Counted from the stretch's first letter, positions 44,101 to 53,475 are shown. The stretch is DNA of 64,000 nt from Ectobius pallidus (GCA_964059195.1 CAXKWD010000006.1:175954825-176018824); one strand, 5' to 3'. Notes: generated by a model from the sequence alone, not told the origin. Numbers and translations: made by a program.

Positions 44101-45405
44101 CTGAATTTTTGACATTTTAGCTATGACTCCACGTGGGGCACCAGACGATTGCCGTTCAGTCATTACCATACCACTCCGTAAGTGCCAGACAATGGCTTAA
44201 TCCTCAAAGTATCCCGACTGTCTACATAGGTCTAGCCTCCACTATAATAAATTATGTCCAGTGATCTTTGTTCTTCGAAGGCTTGTGTGTTGTGTATCAT
44301 TTTCTGTTCTTAGACATGTTTGTTTTGGTCTTTTTCATTCTCATCTAACATATGGTACCCATTTTGGGGCAACTCTTCAAATTATACTAGTGTTTTCAAA
44401 TTTCAAAAGACTGTGATGTGCATTTTGGCCAAAAAAAGATGCAACAAGCACTGTAAACCACTTTTCATTGAATATAGAATAATGGCTTTCCCTTGTATAT
44501 TTATATTTTCTTGTTTAACATTTTGTAAAGGAAAGACTAGAATTATATCCTGAAAGAATGCAGTTACATTCATATAATACCAGAAATTGTGGTACTGTAC
44601 AGTCTAAGCAAACCCGCACATCTAAGGCATTTAATAGTCAGGAAGCAATCGGAATAAAAATGTTTAATAAGTTGCCCCATAATGCAATGCAAAAACTCTT
44701 TCGCTAAAAATATTTGTGTCTAACTGGTTAAAAAACAAAGATTTTTATTCAGTACAGGAATTCTTGAAAAATAAATTATTGGATCTGTTTTTTTTTTTTT
44801 ACTTTTTAAAATATTTTTTTATCCGTGTAACATTGCCAATTGTGTGTAGTAACTTAATGACTTAATGGCAGAATTATTATTATTATTATTATTATTAATT
44901 ATATTATTATTATTATTATTATTATTATTTTTATTACTAGGGGCGGATTTCTATGACATGTCATATTATTCCCCTTTGCATTATTTCAGGTTTCCGATTA
45001 ATTTAAACCCGATTCCAAGCATCCTGGTGAAAATGGAACACCATATTTTATTGTGCATATAACTGCATATTTAGGAAATTTTCAACTAATGTAGCATATT
45101 TAGTATGAATATGCATATTTAGGTCATATTTTTGGCATATTTGTGTGCATATTAAATAAGTTTTGAAGTTTCATATCATATTTTGTAAATTTTGCATTAT
45201 AATGATACATTTTGAGTATTTACAGATATTTAATTTAATTAACATTATATTTTAATAAAATGAATTGCAATGAAACTTACAAAAAACATACAAAATGTGT
45301 AAGTGGTAAAGTCATATTTTAAATTTTATTGGTCATATTTTAATGTTTTAGGTCATAAATGCATGCATATATCCTATTTTTTAGGTCATAGAAATCCGCC
45401 CCTTA

Positions 45406-45438
<33 letters not shown>

Positions 45439-48400
45439 GAAAAAAATCCTCTCTTACCAGACACAGTCCTATTGGTAAAAGATGTTTAGAAAGGTTTAAG
45501 AAAAGTGGAATTAGTAACAAAGATATTAGAAAATAGAGAAGTGTTCAGGAAGTGGCGAATGATTTGTGTGAAGACAAACAAGGAACAACATGAGTATTTT
45601 CACAAAATGAAGTAATATTGGCATAGGGGAAAGAACTCGAGAAAGCTTGATGGCTGAATCATGTCGATAATAGCAGTCGTAATAACAATAATATTAATAA
45701 ATAATACTCTAATTATAATTATATATTATGGTGTTATTATATGTTTTCTTTTTCAAAATTTCAAAGTTATAGAAATAACAGCTTTAAATTAAATTGAAAT
45801 CTTTTTTAATTAGTATTTATTTTGACATTTTTAGGCTGAAATAACTCCAGGAAGTGCAGACGATGCATATTCAATATGTTCTGGCCACCTTTAATTAATT
45901 TCACAATTGAATGCAGTCACCTTGGAAAAACCAGCTTAAATGTTCATTGTCTAACGTATTTTAATGGTTAACGATATCCCATAGCATGTTTCTGTTGTCT
46001 GTGCAGGTCTCATGGAAGCAGTAAGCGAAGAAGTAAGAATGATGGGTTTGGATGACTATATCCACTTCACCACAGTATTTCCATTTTATGTGGACACAGG
46101 CTTGGCTCCGGATCCCCACTACAGGTAACAGTTCAGAAATAACAGTCTCTAGATTATATTGTGACACTCGTCCACAAAGTAAGTTTTCTTGGAGAAAAGA
46201 TAGAAATCATTGGGAGCGTAGGGTGGATGCTTAAACACGCTTCCACAGAATATGTACTGTCAAAATTTAAAACAATTTATACGATTAAAATATAAATAAA
46301 ACAAATGAAACATACACGGAATCAGTTACATTAAAAAAATTCTGTCTATTGAAATATATGTACACTTATAAGTTACATACTTACTTACTTACTCAATGGC
46401 AATAGACAATTCCTAAGCAAGCTAAAAGAATATTATCTATTTTATGGAACCTGGAGGTTCTTTGCCACGCTTACCTGAGTCTGCCATTCAACCCTGTTCT
46501 GTGCTAACTCCATCCAATCATCCCTCGCAAATTCTACTTCCCTTAAATCTATCCTAATATTGTCCTTCTACCTACGACTAGGTCTTCCAAGGGAAAAGAC
46601 CATATTTCCCTTTGGGTCTACCAGTCAATATTTCTGAGATATGTCTTTCATTCCCCATGTCTTTCATCCTCTGTGATTTAATTATCCTTACTATATCTGG
46701 TGAAGAGTTCAGGTTATGAAGCTCATCGTTATGCAGTTTTCATCTCTTTTAGGTCCGAATATTTTCCCAGGCCTCCTGTTTTCGAACACTCTCAGATCAT
46801 GTAAGGGGCCAAGTTTCACATCCATATAATACAACCGGCAGGATAATAGTCTTATAAATATTTATTTTTAGATTTCTGGACAGAAGACGAGAAGATAAAG
46901 AGTTTCTAAACTGCATAAAAACAGGAATTTCCTGATTTGAGTCTACACTTAACTTCTGCCTTAATATTATTTGTGTCTGTAATTATTGCTCTGATATATT
47001 TGAATTTCCCCACTTGTTCAAACTACTTAATGGCTATAGGTTACTTATTATTATTAATGTCTATAGAGGTGTAGAAATAAAAATATCATTTTCTTGTATT
47101 CTTGTCACACTGATAAAATAATTAAAACCTGTTATCAAACAACCTGCATAGGTGAACGTGTTGTGTACATTTCAGATGCCATGAGGACGGCTTAGAACTG
47201 GCAGCGCATTTAATTATACATTTTATTTTATTGATTCAGCTCAACGGTACTTCATCATGTATTGTAACACTTTTGAAAATTTCCATTAACACCCCCATTA
47301 AGGTTTTGAATCCATTTCCCCTTTCAGATTTCCCTCGCTCTTCTCAGCAGAGACACCAGAGAATGCTGCACAGAAAATTGTGAAAGGCGTGAGAATGAAC
47401 AATTCGGAAATAAGCATACCAAGCGGGATCCTGTTCGCAACGAACATGATAAGGTGAGTCAAACCTCTGCATAATCAAGATCAATATAACATCCTTTTAA
47501 TCAAGTATTGTTTTATGAAATTAAATAAAACTATTACTGGTATATTATATCGTTCCTAGCAATCCATACTCGTAATCTCTATTTTGTGAAAGACTTTATA
47601 GTTCATAGGATCAGATGTAAGAATGATCAGCTGCAGACGAGTCTACTATGTCGAAAGGTAGGGGAATGATAGCTCTTGCTTCTGAACAGTCACTCGCATT
47701 TGACCAATGTACATCATGCTGTTGAGGTTATGTATTTATAATGATTACAGGTGATTACAATGTTATTACATCAATATTGTTAAACTATGGAATACATTTC
47801 CCACAAAATATTACAGTGCTGATTCCTGAACAGATGTAGTCATAATATTCACTGTGTTTGCATAATAAGTCTTAACATACTGAGAGAATTGTGACGTATG
47901 AATAAGTCACTGTCTACAGAGTCTCCAGTCCAATAAAAAAATTAAAAAAATGGCATGTATTTATCACTTTTGTAGCAGGTGATGAAGCAAATTTAATAAA
48001 TATTGAGTGAAATAGACATGTGCCATCATAATAACAACTCACAAATATCATTATACGGTGGTTTGACTTTATAACCCCGTATGTCTTGTCTGTGACTGAT
48101 AACCAGGACCTGGATTTTGATGACCTAAAAATACTTTATAAATGAGCTATAAAATGAGTGCAAAATATACAAAAAATTACCCAAAAACTAAGAAAAACAC
48201 CCAAAAACCCTATATGAAAATACTAATTCATTCATCAGATTTGTGTTTATTCTACATTCACGTTGTTGATCCAATTATAGGCTTCCAATTAGTTAATTGA
48301 TACATTCAGTTAAATGCAAACAGCAAACAGCGTCTTTCCTATATCCAAATTAAAATTATAACAAGATAATTATATTTATTTATGCTTATTTAGAGTTCCG

Positions 48401-49528
48401 GTAATATTCGATGTAAGTAAATGCACAAAAACTCTATATAATGGGAGAAACAACACAAAATGAGAAAATAATGACTTCACATTTTTTAAAAATTACCTAA
48501 AAATATGAAATGTGGAAAAAAGACCGGAAAATAACAAAACAAAAAATGACCAAATGATGACATTACATTCTAAAAAAGAAATATGGGGGAAAATTGCTAA
48601 AAATGCCCCTTAAAAATTACCATTCATATAATCTAGGAGTCACGAACAGAATATCTGCAAGAGTGGGCAACATCTATGATGTTCCACTTAAAAGATGACA
48701 GTGGGCCCCAGTGTTCACCAATTTTCTTACAGTCTTACTAATAATCCAGTTGTAACATTTATACCAGGAATATACACAATTGAGGAGAAAAAGTGTACTA
48801 ATAATCCTTGCATAAGGCTGAATGTGTGCAACGCTTTACACAGCCTGGCCCCCTTGTATAAACTTGAAGTAAATAATCAAGATGGCCGATATGCGTAACA
48901 GCCGGTCGCTTCGTAGATGTCTGAGATTGAATTTTGAGGCTATGCATATTCTGAGCTGCTTTTGCGGAATTATAAACATTGTTCCCTGTTTGCGGGACAT
49001 ATTTCCATACTTGTACCCATGATTACAGCTTTCTGAAAACAATATAATGAAATACTGAAACTAGGCAGACGATGCATTGCTGTTTGCCCGCTGCACCAAT
49101 AGTGGCGTTCAGCAGTCCTTCATAGCCAGGGGCTAGTAACGTCATGAAAAGCATGACATGTTTGATGATGTTGCACATATAAACCCAGTGTAACCCTCGG
49201 CAGTTACACTGCGTTTATTGGTAATACGGCTTATGTAGAACTTGCGCGGGGAACAACCAAACAACCGTTCAACGCAGATATAAGCAGCTTTTATTAGTAA
49301 GGCTGATGAATATAAGTTATTTATATAAGTTATTTAGCTTTTCATGGCATGATAAATATGTAATTTTTTAGCTTTGAGTGAAGAAATTATTGAACAATAA
49401 TAATAAGTGGAACAATTTTTTTCTGTTTTAGGTTGTTTCCAAAGGATGTTTACCAACTTGTAATGGACTTCGTATCTGGGAATCGGGTGAGAAATGCAAG
49501 CCAAAATACTGAGATTCAAAGCCACTGA
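32145..49528 (+). CDS. Short-chain dehydrogenase/reductase, SDR16C/RDH10-like (7 exons, 313 aa)
   Basis: Exons: 32145-32285, 34539-34676, 38243-38434, 41348-41477, 46007-46124, 47328-47453, 49432-49528. Every junction has GT/AG and keeps frame (phases 0,0,0,1,2,2). Residues 13-36 are a hydrophobic N-terminal membrane anchor. PVKGEIVLITGAANGIGR carries the NAD(P)-binding TGxxxGIG (49-56). DV follows near residue 100, and NNAG is at 126-129. The catalytic tetrad is Asn151 (NVNILAHFW), Ser179, Tyr192 and Lys196 (YCATK), with the normal Ser-Tyr spacing of 13. Length and the KPVKGEIVLITG junction fit SDR16C enzymes (RDH10, SDR16C5), which oxidise retinol or similar lipid alcohols at the ER membrane; the insect substrate is unknown. 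The active-site loop CSMCGVAG is more Cys-rich than the usual ASSAG. Introns are packed with mobile DNA. Exon 1 is divergent from the ZNF706-like gene. Confidence 0.93.
32335..32700 (+). pseudogene. LINE fragments in SDR intron 1
   Basis: ICNEYGIIFWGNSSHKENIY is the YGxxFWGNS block of Jockey/CR1-type reverse transcriptases. Further on, NPKGKKDVGRPVKR and a purine-rich GAAGAAGAAG tail look like the 3' terminus of another LINE (GRPxKRW block). Both are short relics in one chance frame. Confidence 0.6.
33340..33620 (+). pseudogene. Mariner-type transposase relic
   Basis: The translation includes WPPLSPDLIPL, the conserved stretch around the third catalytic Asp of Tc1/mariner transposases (normally WPPRSPDLxPxD), with that Asp replaced. 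A frameshift leads to VKDSVFRRTAHTMQIELL. No intact terminal repeats are seen. Confidence 0.7.
33664..34150 (+). repeat. Repeat with degenerate TTTTGGATTTTT array, copy 1
   Basis: GGAACGCCACGCGACAGAAG leads into about 270 bp of degenerate TTTTGGATTTTTT units. It ends with TGAGTTGATTGTTTTCTGTG and CTCGATTTACTCCTAGCGC. The same arrangement lies in the opposite orientation at 53025-53475. Confidence 0.8.
34290..34470 (+). repeat. Diverged R1-related repeat in SDR intron 1
   Basis: GAAACTGAATACGCATTCCT, TACGGCCT and GCCCATGCTTAGAGTAAAGA correspond, with divergence, to the R1 copies at 14625-14960 and 20165-20530. It stops about 70 bp before exon 2. Confidence 0.5.
34723..35693. mobile_element. 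hAT-like element, family E
   Basis: Left end CAGGGCCCGAATTTTGATGA and right end TCATCAAAATCCGGGACCTG are inverted. The flanks TTTATGAG (34715-34722) and TTTATGTG (35694-35701) match at 7 of 8. TTTTAGGTAA/TTTTGGGTCATTT words recur at both ends. A second hAT is nested at 35006-35383. A reversed copy is at 48104-48700. Confidence 0.9.
35006..35383. mobile_element. hAT MITE nested in family E
   Basis: Ends CAGGGCCATAGCTAGG and CTTGCTACGGCCCTG form a short inverted repeat with a perfect 8-bp duplication TTTGTGAA (34998-35005, 35384-35391). The element is 378 bp and non-coding. Confidence 0.93.
35880..36066 (+). pseudogene. LINE 3' end, 5'-truncated copy 1
   Basis: AGGTGGGAGGACAATGTTAG through GGGTTGAATGG encodes the degenerate WEDNIRxDLREVG-type end of a LINE. 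Its 3' UTR ends with GAGAAAGTAAG. It is followed directly by a second copy of the same family. Confidence 0.75.
36067..36555 (+). pseudogene. LINE 3' end, 5'-truncated copy 2
   Basis: It starts with TATAAGACTATTATTCTGCC, encoding IYKTIILPVVLYGC. It continues with RVFESRGLRKIFGPKRDENG, NDELHDLCSSPDIVRVIKSW and a LGRPR-like end with stops and frameshifts. The shared 3' UTR ends in (GTAA) tail units. The same family appears on the minus strand at 46375-47030. Confidence 0.8.
36560..37320. other. No recognisable feature (SDR intron 2)
   Basis: AT-rich sequence without frames or inverted ends that I can support. Confidence 0.45.
37330..37803 (-). mobile_element. Helitron-like fragment, minus orientation
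   Basis: Read on the minus strand from 37803, it starts near TCTCTATA and continues GCTTTGTCGTGACTGACTGA, AGAGACTTGGAATTTTG and GAAACAAAGGTA-like blocks shared with the Helitrons at 42219 and 59255. The far end near 37330 (CTAAAACCTGGCTTCGAGAT) belongs to a related internal module. No clear 3' hairpin remains. Confidence 0.55.
37804..38165 (+). mobile_element. Helitron-like fragment, plus orientation
   Basis: AGCTTTGTCCTGACTGACTG, TAGAGGCTTGGAATTTTGAC, GCTCACTAAGAAAG and CTCTACCCTGGACCTAGAGA match the Helitrons at 42219-42797 and 59255-60852 in order. It lies back to back with the minus-strand copy and ends about 80 bp before SDR exon 3. Confidence 0.65.
38519..39250. mobile_element. hAT-like element, family F
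   Basis: Left end TAGGGCAAAGCATTTGATGA and right end TCATTAAATGCCTTACCCTA are inverted. The flanks GTAATCAC (38511-38518) and GTAATCAG (39251-39258) match at 7 of 8. TTGCATTTTT and TTTTAGGTCATAAATGC words recur near the ends. A (TA)n run lies at 38571-38588. It starts 84 bp after the SDR exon 3 donor. Confidence 0.88.
39305..39585 (-). repeat. tRNA-derived SINE, minus strand
   Basis: On the minus strand ATGAACTAGTGGTTATCACT (A-box region) and CAGGGTTCAATCCCCGGTAC (B box) have tRNA-like spacing. A GC-richer body containing GCCTCGTCCCTCAGAGGGAT follows. Confidence 0.7.
39930..40275 (-). pseudogene. Penelope-like GIY-YIG relic
   Basis: The minus strand reads DCGIFYIGKSKRNLNV, a GIY-YIG endonuclease start, then ITYKQTNLHHIS with stops and frameshifts. 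It ends in a GATGCAGACAAAGATGTCTG palindrome like the 3' tails of such elements. Confidence 0.65.
40601..41186. mobile_element. Foldback MITE with a SINE inserted in its left arm
   Basis: The outer ends ATGAAACGAGATTTTGAAGA and TCTTTAAAATCTCATTTCAT are inverted. Deeper in, AACCTTCAAAACTGTCATAA and TTACGACAGTTTTGAAGGTT, then ACATAGTTTTATCAGAT and ATCTGATAAAACTATGT, continue the arms around a loop of roughly 35 bp. The SINE at 40669-40945 interrupts the left arm. Confidence 0.88.
40669..40945 (+). repeat. tRNA-derived SINE, copy 2, with 16-bp target duplication
   Basis: It has an A-box-like CAGCGTAGTGGTTGAGGCGC and a B box GGTTCGATTCCC. The body is shared with 20536-20832, including CCCTGGGGTCGACTCAGCCT. 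The direct repeat CTTTACTCAAAAATAA flanks it exactly (40653-40668, 40946-40961), giving full-length boundaries of 277 bp. Confidence 0.95.
41751..41775. repeat. Perfect 11-bp-stem hairpin with GAA loop
   Basis: GCATTGCGGGC and GCCCGCAATGC are exact inverses around GAA, and weaker pairing extends outward to AGATCA/TGATCT. The core GGGCGAAGCCC equals the 3' hairpin core of the Helitrons here, but no CTAG follows. Confidence 0.85.
42219..42797 (+). mobile_element. Non-autonomous Helitron inside the Penelope-like frame
   Basis: It starts TCTCTATATATATAAAAGGC after A42218. It ends with CGCGGGCGAAGCCCTGGG (hairpin), then CACATGCTAG, followed by T42798. The flanking coding frame is restored exactly when it is removed, with no duplicated base. 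No Rep/helicase is encoded. Confidence 0.93.
43795..44720 (+). pseudogene. LINE (CR1/Jockey-like) RT C-terminus, interrupted
   Basis: VKLLGFNLDRKLLWHDHI (43830-43892) is the post-palm block. The frame resumes near 44320 with WGNSSNYTSVFKFQKTVMCI and FIEYRIMAFPCIFIFS. Then follow YPERMQLHSYNTRNCGT and IGIKMFNKLPHN near 44555-44690. About 400 bp of unrelated sequence separates the first two blocks. Stops and frameshifts occur throughout. Confidence 0.75.
44870..45435. repeat. (ATT)n microsatellite split by a hAT
   Basis: ATT repeats run at 44873-44936 and continue at 45406-45435, with the hAT-like element between them. Confidence 0.9.
44938..45405. mobile_element. hAT-like element, family G
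   Basis: Left end TAGGGGCGGATTTCTATGAC and right end TCATAGAAATCCGCCCCTTA are inverted. The 8-bp flanks TTTATTAC and ATTATTAT lie in ATT repeats, so the duplication cannot be judged well. GCATATTTAGG and TTTTAGGTCAT words recur near the ends. Confidence 0.85.
46165..46250. repeat. Mariner-related fragment
   Basis: CCACAAAGTAAGTTTTCTTG and GATAGAAATCATTGGGAGCG with GGGTGGATGCTTAAACACGC match blocks of the mariner relic at 52550-52935 in order. It lies about 40 bp after the donor of SDR exon 5. Confidence 0.5.
46375..47030 (-). pseudogene. LINE 3' part, minus strand (same family as 36067-36555)
   Basis: Minus-strand translation gives FEQVGKFKYIRAIITDTNNI, then DYYPAGCIIWM, LKEMKTA and the 3' UTR containing GAATATTATCTATTTTATGG in plus sense. 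The (TTAC)n tail is at 46378-46393. It carries many stops and lies in SDR intron 5. Confidence 0.8.
48104..48700. mobile_element. hAT-like element, family E, second copy (one end eroded)
   Basis: The intact end is CAGGACCTGGATTTTGATGA. The interior runs in inverted orientation relative to 34723-35693, sharing ACGAACAGAATATCTGCAAG and GTGGGCAACATC. The other end stops at AAGATGACAG without the terminal CCGGG core. Confidence 0.75.
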
Positions 49529-49680
49529 AAGCAAAATATGTTCACAAGCTGTCTGGTTTTATGAAGTAAATTTTTTTTGACTGAATTATGTGTTATTCTT
49601 TACCTTTTCAACTTCAATTTTTGAAGAAAAAAAAAAGTCGATTTATGCATGCACATTTGTGTAAACAATAATATAATATA

Positions 49681-50113
49681 CAGGATGTTAATGAATAACA
49701 CCGAAATATTTTATCTGTGTTCAGGGGACATAGACAAGCAAGATTTTTTATCTATGAATTGAATTTTTCCTTTTAATGCATAAAATCTCCAAGGGCTTCA
49801 AACATTTGAAAAAATGCAAATCAAATGAACTTCGTTGTGAACACTGGAGTTATGAATAAAAAAAACTAATGCAGTGGCGGCCAGTCATGTGATTAATCTG
49901 TAAATTTTGCAGATTATGGAAACACTAAATTAGGACATAGCTGTTGATGAATGATTAAGAATCAGGTTTATAACAATTACAAAAAAAAACATTAAGTCAA
50001 TCTAATGACAATTTTAACCCTATTTTGCTTCATTATTGACTTATTAAGCACTAAATTGTAGTGACTTTAATGCCCTGTAGCATACACATTTTACGTCATA
50101 GAGCAAAAATTGT
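49681..50113. mobile_element. Truncated copy of the long-TIR MITE (5560-6817)
   Basis: CAGGATGTTAATGAATAACA follows TA and continues CCGAAATATTTTATCTGTGT. The interior matches the first copy in reverse orientation, including CCAGTCATGTGATTAATCTG. The second terminal repeat is missing. It lacks the Tigger-type insert. Confidence 0.8.
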
Positions 50114-50345
50114 GCATTCTATCGAAATGTACAGCTACCGATATCTATATTATATTTTAATGTGAGTATTTTTCAGTTTAAACTCTCCTGTGCAAGCAAT
50201 AGACCTAATGTAATTTGCTAAGCCCTGCATAATGAATCGATCTGGAGCTTAACTCGGAAATCGACTACAAAAATAACTTATTTTCTACATATCATAATTG
50301 CAGTTATCACTGATTAAACAAAATATTCTGGTACTTTGTTATAAT

Positions 50346-50940
50346 TAGATCTGGGATTTTAAGACAAATGCCTATTTTGTCCCTTATGAAGTACAGTAAT
50401 ATGAAATTTTTAAAATATGTTGATGTTTCATGATAAATCACTTACATTTATAGTGTCCTAAAATGCCTATTTGGATCTTTGGAGCTTATTTTTACTCTTT
50501 TACTACTTAAAATGCCTATTTTGTACATTTAAAATAAAATTAGACTTTTGTAACTTTTACATTCGTTTAATGGACATCCCTGAAAGAAGAGCAGAACAGC
50601 AGTGGGTGGGTTTTTCACAGAAACTTGATTTTCCCAAACAATTGTCGCCAAAGAAAGGCTGACTGGGGGGGGGGAGGATTAACTCAAAAAAGAACAAGTA
50701 GCAGGTATATAGTAAGAGGGGACATACTCTGTCAAGTCGCCAGTGAAAGACCATCTGTTTAAATGAATATAGTTCGTGATGCCTGTAAAAACGAAATCAC
50801 CTAAGAGTTCGCTTATACAGCAATAAGTATAAGTATATTTTAAGTGCCTATTTTCTCTTTTAAAAGTCTATTTACTTGTTTTAAAAGCCTATTTTAGGTG
50901 CTTAAATCTCATTTTTTTAGAGCCTAAAATCCCAGGTCTA
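50346..50940. mobile_element. hAT-like element, family A, short copy
   Basis: Left end TAGATCTGGGATTTTAAGAC and right end GCCTAAAATCCCAGGTCTA are inverted. The flanks GTTATAAT and GTTATCTG are only partly alike. AATGCCTATTT words recur. The point where family B entered the copy at 2148-4893 is uninterrupted here (CCCTTATGAAGTACAG). Confidence 0.85.
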
Positions 50941-51171
50941 GTTATCTGTTAACCTGCTTTTATTTTATGTACTGGATAACATTTTAAGCTTCGTTTGTAA
51001 GTCTGATTTAGTATTTTTTTAACCAGGTGACTTTAATATTGATGCATTCAGCAATTCACAACGCCAAAAAAAAAAAAAAAAGAAGAAGTTGTTTCATAGA
51101 CATCATTAGTAAAAGTACCAACACATGTAAACAGTAACATTGACTATGTTGTAACAAATATAAGCGACGAA

Positions 51172-51715
51172 TCTTATATTAATAAAAGGAAGTGTGTGTT
51201 TTTCCTTCTGTCTGTCTTTCCGCGATGCCCAGCGAAATCTACTCAACGCAGAGATCTGAATTTTTAAACATAGGTGGACTGAAGGTTCGAAAAATGCACC
51301 TCGAAGCCGGAATTTTAATTTTCGCTTCGGTTCGTGAGTTATGAGTGAAAAACGGAAAAAAAGTGCCTTTTTTTTGCGTTTTCGAAGCATCGGTTTTCAG
51401 TTTATACATTTCAATGTCAAATCCGTTACAGTCGGCTTTGACTATTTTTGTCATACCTTGGAAATAAAACTTTCGCGATCGCTTGAATGTTGTAAGCCCT
51501 AATATGGTCAAACATTGTTTTATTTGGACGAAACTCACTATACAGGGGTTTTCTGGGCCAAGGAACTCGAATCTGAGGTCGCTTTTACCAGGTGACGCTA
51601 TCTAATCGTGGTATGTTGTCCACGTGATTTAGGTGTTAATGAATATAATGATTTAACTATTATGAACTTAATTTTTAAAATAATTATCGCGGGCGAAGCC
51701 GCGGACACATGCTAG
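51172..51715 (+). mobile_element. Non-autonomous Helitron
   Basis: It starts TCTTATATTAATAAAAGGAA after A51171. It ends with hairpin CGCGGGCGAAGCCGCG, then GACACATGCTAG, then T51716. Its right half matches 42440-42797 closely (ACTTTCGCGATCGCTTGAAT, CCACGTGATTTAGGTGTTAA). There is no coding; frames across it are fortuitous. Confidence 0.9.
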
Positions 51716-52096
51716 TTAAGTATAAACATGACTTTATGTTATACGAGTTAGTTAAATTTCCGAGATTCTTGTAATACCGGATGGGAATCAGCACGCAGAT
51801 CTGGGATCCTCACCATCATGTGTCTTTCTCAGAAATAATTTGTGTTGATATCCGTCATTGGCGATTCAAGAACTAACTTAAGTGTCTCTAAACGATTCCC
51901 CTGAAAACTTGAAACTACTATAGTTAAAAATAATTAGTTTTCTTTAAACGCGTTGCACTTATCCACTGCAATCAACGCGATCTATCCACTGCATCCATAA
52001 TTGCTGTAGGAACAAGACAGACCTATGTTACATAAATACGGAAATTCATGGATAACAGGTTAAAATTCTTCAGAAGAATTTATCCAGGCTGACTAA

Positions 52097-52515
52097 TGGC
52101 CGGTTTCTATAAACTCGCGAATTACCTATGGGTAAATTACCCAATGGACAGAATTTACACAAAAATAACACCACACAAACACAAATAAATTAAAGATAGC
52201 AATCACTTACACTTGTGGCGAGTTTCTAGATAAATGTCCTCTAGGTAAATATGAAAATGACAGAAAAAATGTTCCTACAAACTCGGGCTAGATCTGTCCA
52301 AGGGTAAATCTTTGGGTTAATTTGTCCTTTTATGGATGGCTGGATAAAATTTAACCTTTCATAGGATCAATAACAATGAGAATCAAAGCCTTCTGAATTA
52401 AATTAACTGTACAACTCCAAGGCCTTGCTCATTATACCATTGTAGGTTAAATGGAACTAATTTATCCATGGGTAATTTACCCATAGGTAATTCACAAGTT
52501 TGTAGAAACCGGGCA
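52097..52515. mobile_element. PIF/Harbinger-type MITE
   Basis: The ends TGGCCGGTTTCTATAAACTC and AGTTTGTAGAAACCGGGCA are inverted for about 50 bp, including ATTACCTATGGGTAAATTAC. The 3-bp duplication TAA (52094-52096, 52516-52518) and GG(G/C)CC-type ends fit PIF/Harbinger. Internal TAAATTTACC-type words repeat. Confidence 0.85.
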
Positions 52516-52549
52516 TAAAAGAAGCAATATTATAATATTTATGTTACGA

Positions 52550-52935
52550 GAACCATCCATAAAGTAAGTTTCCCTGGGGTCGTATACATAAACAAAACAC
52601 AATGTCATGGAAATGTTTATTGCAACAGACACAGCCAGTGTTCAGCTATTTTTCAACATATTCGCTATCGGAATATTGTAACATTTGTCACACCATGGAA
52701 CCAACTTTTGAATACCTGTGTCGTAGAAGTCAGCCGCCTGGGATTTGAACCACCGCGTGACAACTATCTCCGCCTGTCTGTCATTCGCTGTCATTTCTTG
52801 AGGTGTAGGAATAGATGGAAATCACTGGGAGCGAGGTTCGGGCTGTGAGGTGGATGTTTAAACACCTCCCAGTCGAACTTGTGCAGGAGACTTGCTGGTA
52901 GGTGTTTAAAAATCCACCCTACAGACCGGATCTTG
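52550..52935 (-). pseudogene. Mariner-type transposase C-terminal relic
   Basis: The minus strand reads VVTRWFKSQAADFYDTGIQK then LVPWCDKCYN. This is the tail familiar from insect mariner-type transposases (SQAADFYDTGIQKLVPRxxKC). It is followed by DPRE and a stop-rich remainder. The left part includes a GGAGGTGTTTAAACAT-like block. Catalytic parts are gone. Confidence 0.75.
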
Positions 52936-53024
52936 CGCCCATTGATCTCCATCTATTCCTACTAAGAGGCTTTTATTTTGGCAGAGGAAGTTACCGGTAT
53001 ATGAATTTCACGTCAGATTTTTGA

Positions 53025-53475
53025 AGTGAAACTCCTTTAGGCGCTAGGAGTAAATCGGGAGCTAACCCAAAGTTGCGTTACGAACAAAATCGTCACTGCA
53101 AGTGACGGACTGCACAGAAAACAATCAACTCAATGATCAGGCTTATCCAAAATAAAAAAAAAAACAATAAAAATTCAAAAATCCAAAATTCCAAAAGTAA
53201 AATATACATAATTAATAAATCCAAAAATATAAAATTAAAACATCCAAAAATTAAAAACAAATACGGGAGCGCGAGGGGGAAAGGTATAGGCATTGAATGG
53301 GGGGGTCATTATAAAAAATCCAAAATAAAAACAATTCAAAATAAAAAAATCCAAAAAACCAAAATTGAAAAAATCTAATAATTCAGAACTGAAAAAATAA
53401 AAAAAAAAATAAAAAATCCGTTTTACTTCTGTCGCGTGGCGTTCCACGCACCCGATTTTTTCCTTTCAGTTACGT
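53025..53475 (-). repeat. Repeat with degenerate TTTTGGATTTTT array, copy 2
   Basis: This is the inverse of 33664-34150. GCGCTAGGAGTAAATCGGGA and CACAGAAAACAATCAACTCA lie at the left. About 280 bp of ATCCAAAAATTCC-like units follow, then CTTCTGTCGCGTGGCGTTCC at the right. Frames over it are low-complexity artefacts. Confidence 0.8.

Noticed and set aside
51106..51538. Overlapping minus-strand frames of about 95 codons
   Set aside because: They lie within a non-coding Helitron with defined termini (51172-51715) and share no motif with Rep/helicase proteins.
53093..53447. Phe/Lys/Asn-rich frames on both strands
   Set aside because: They come from the degenerate TTTTGGATTTTT array and its complement; composition explains them fully.
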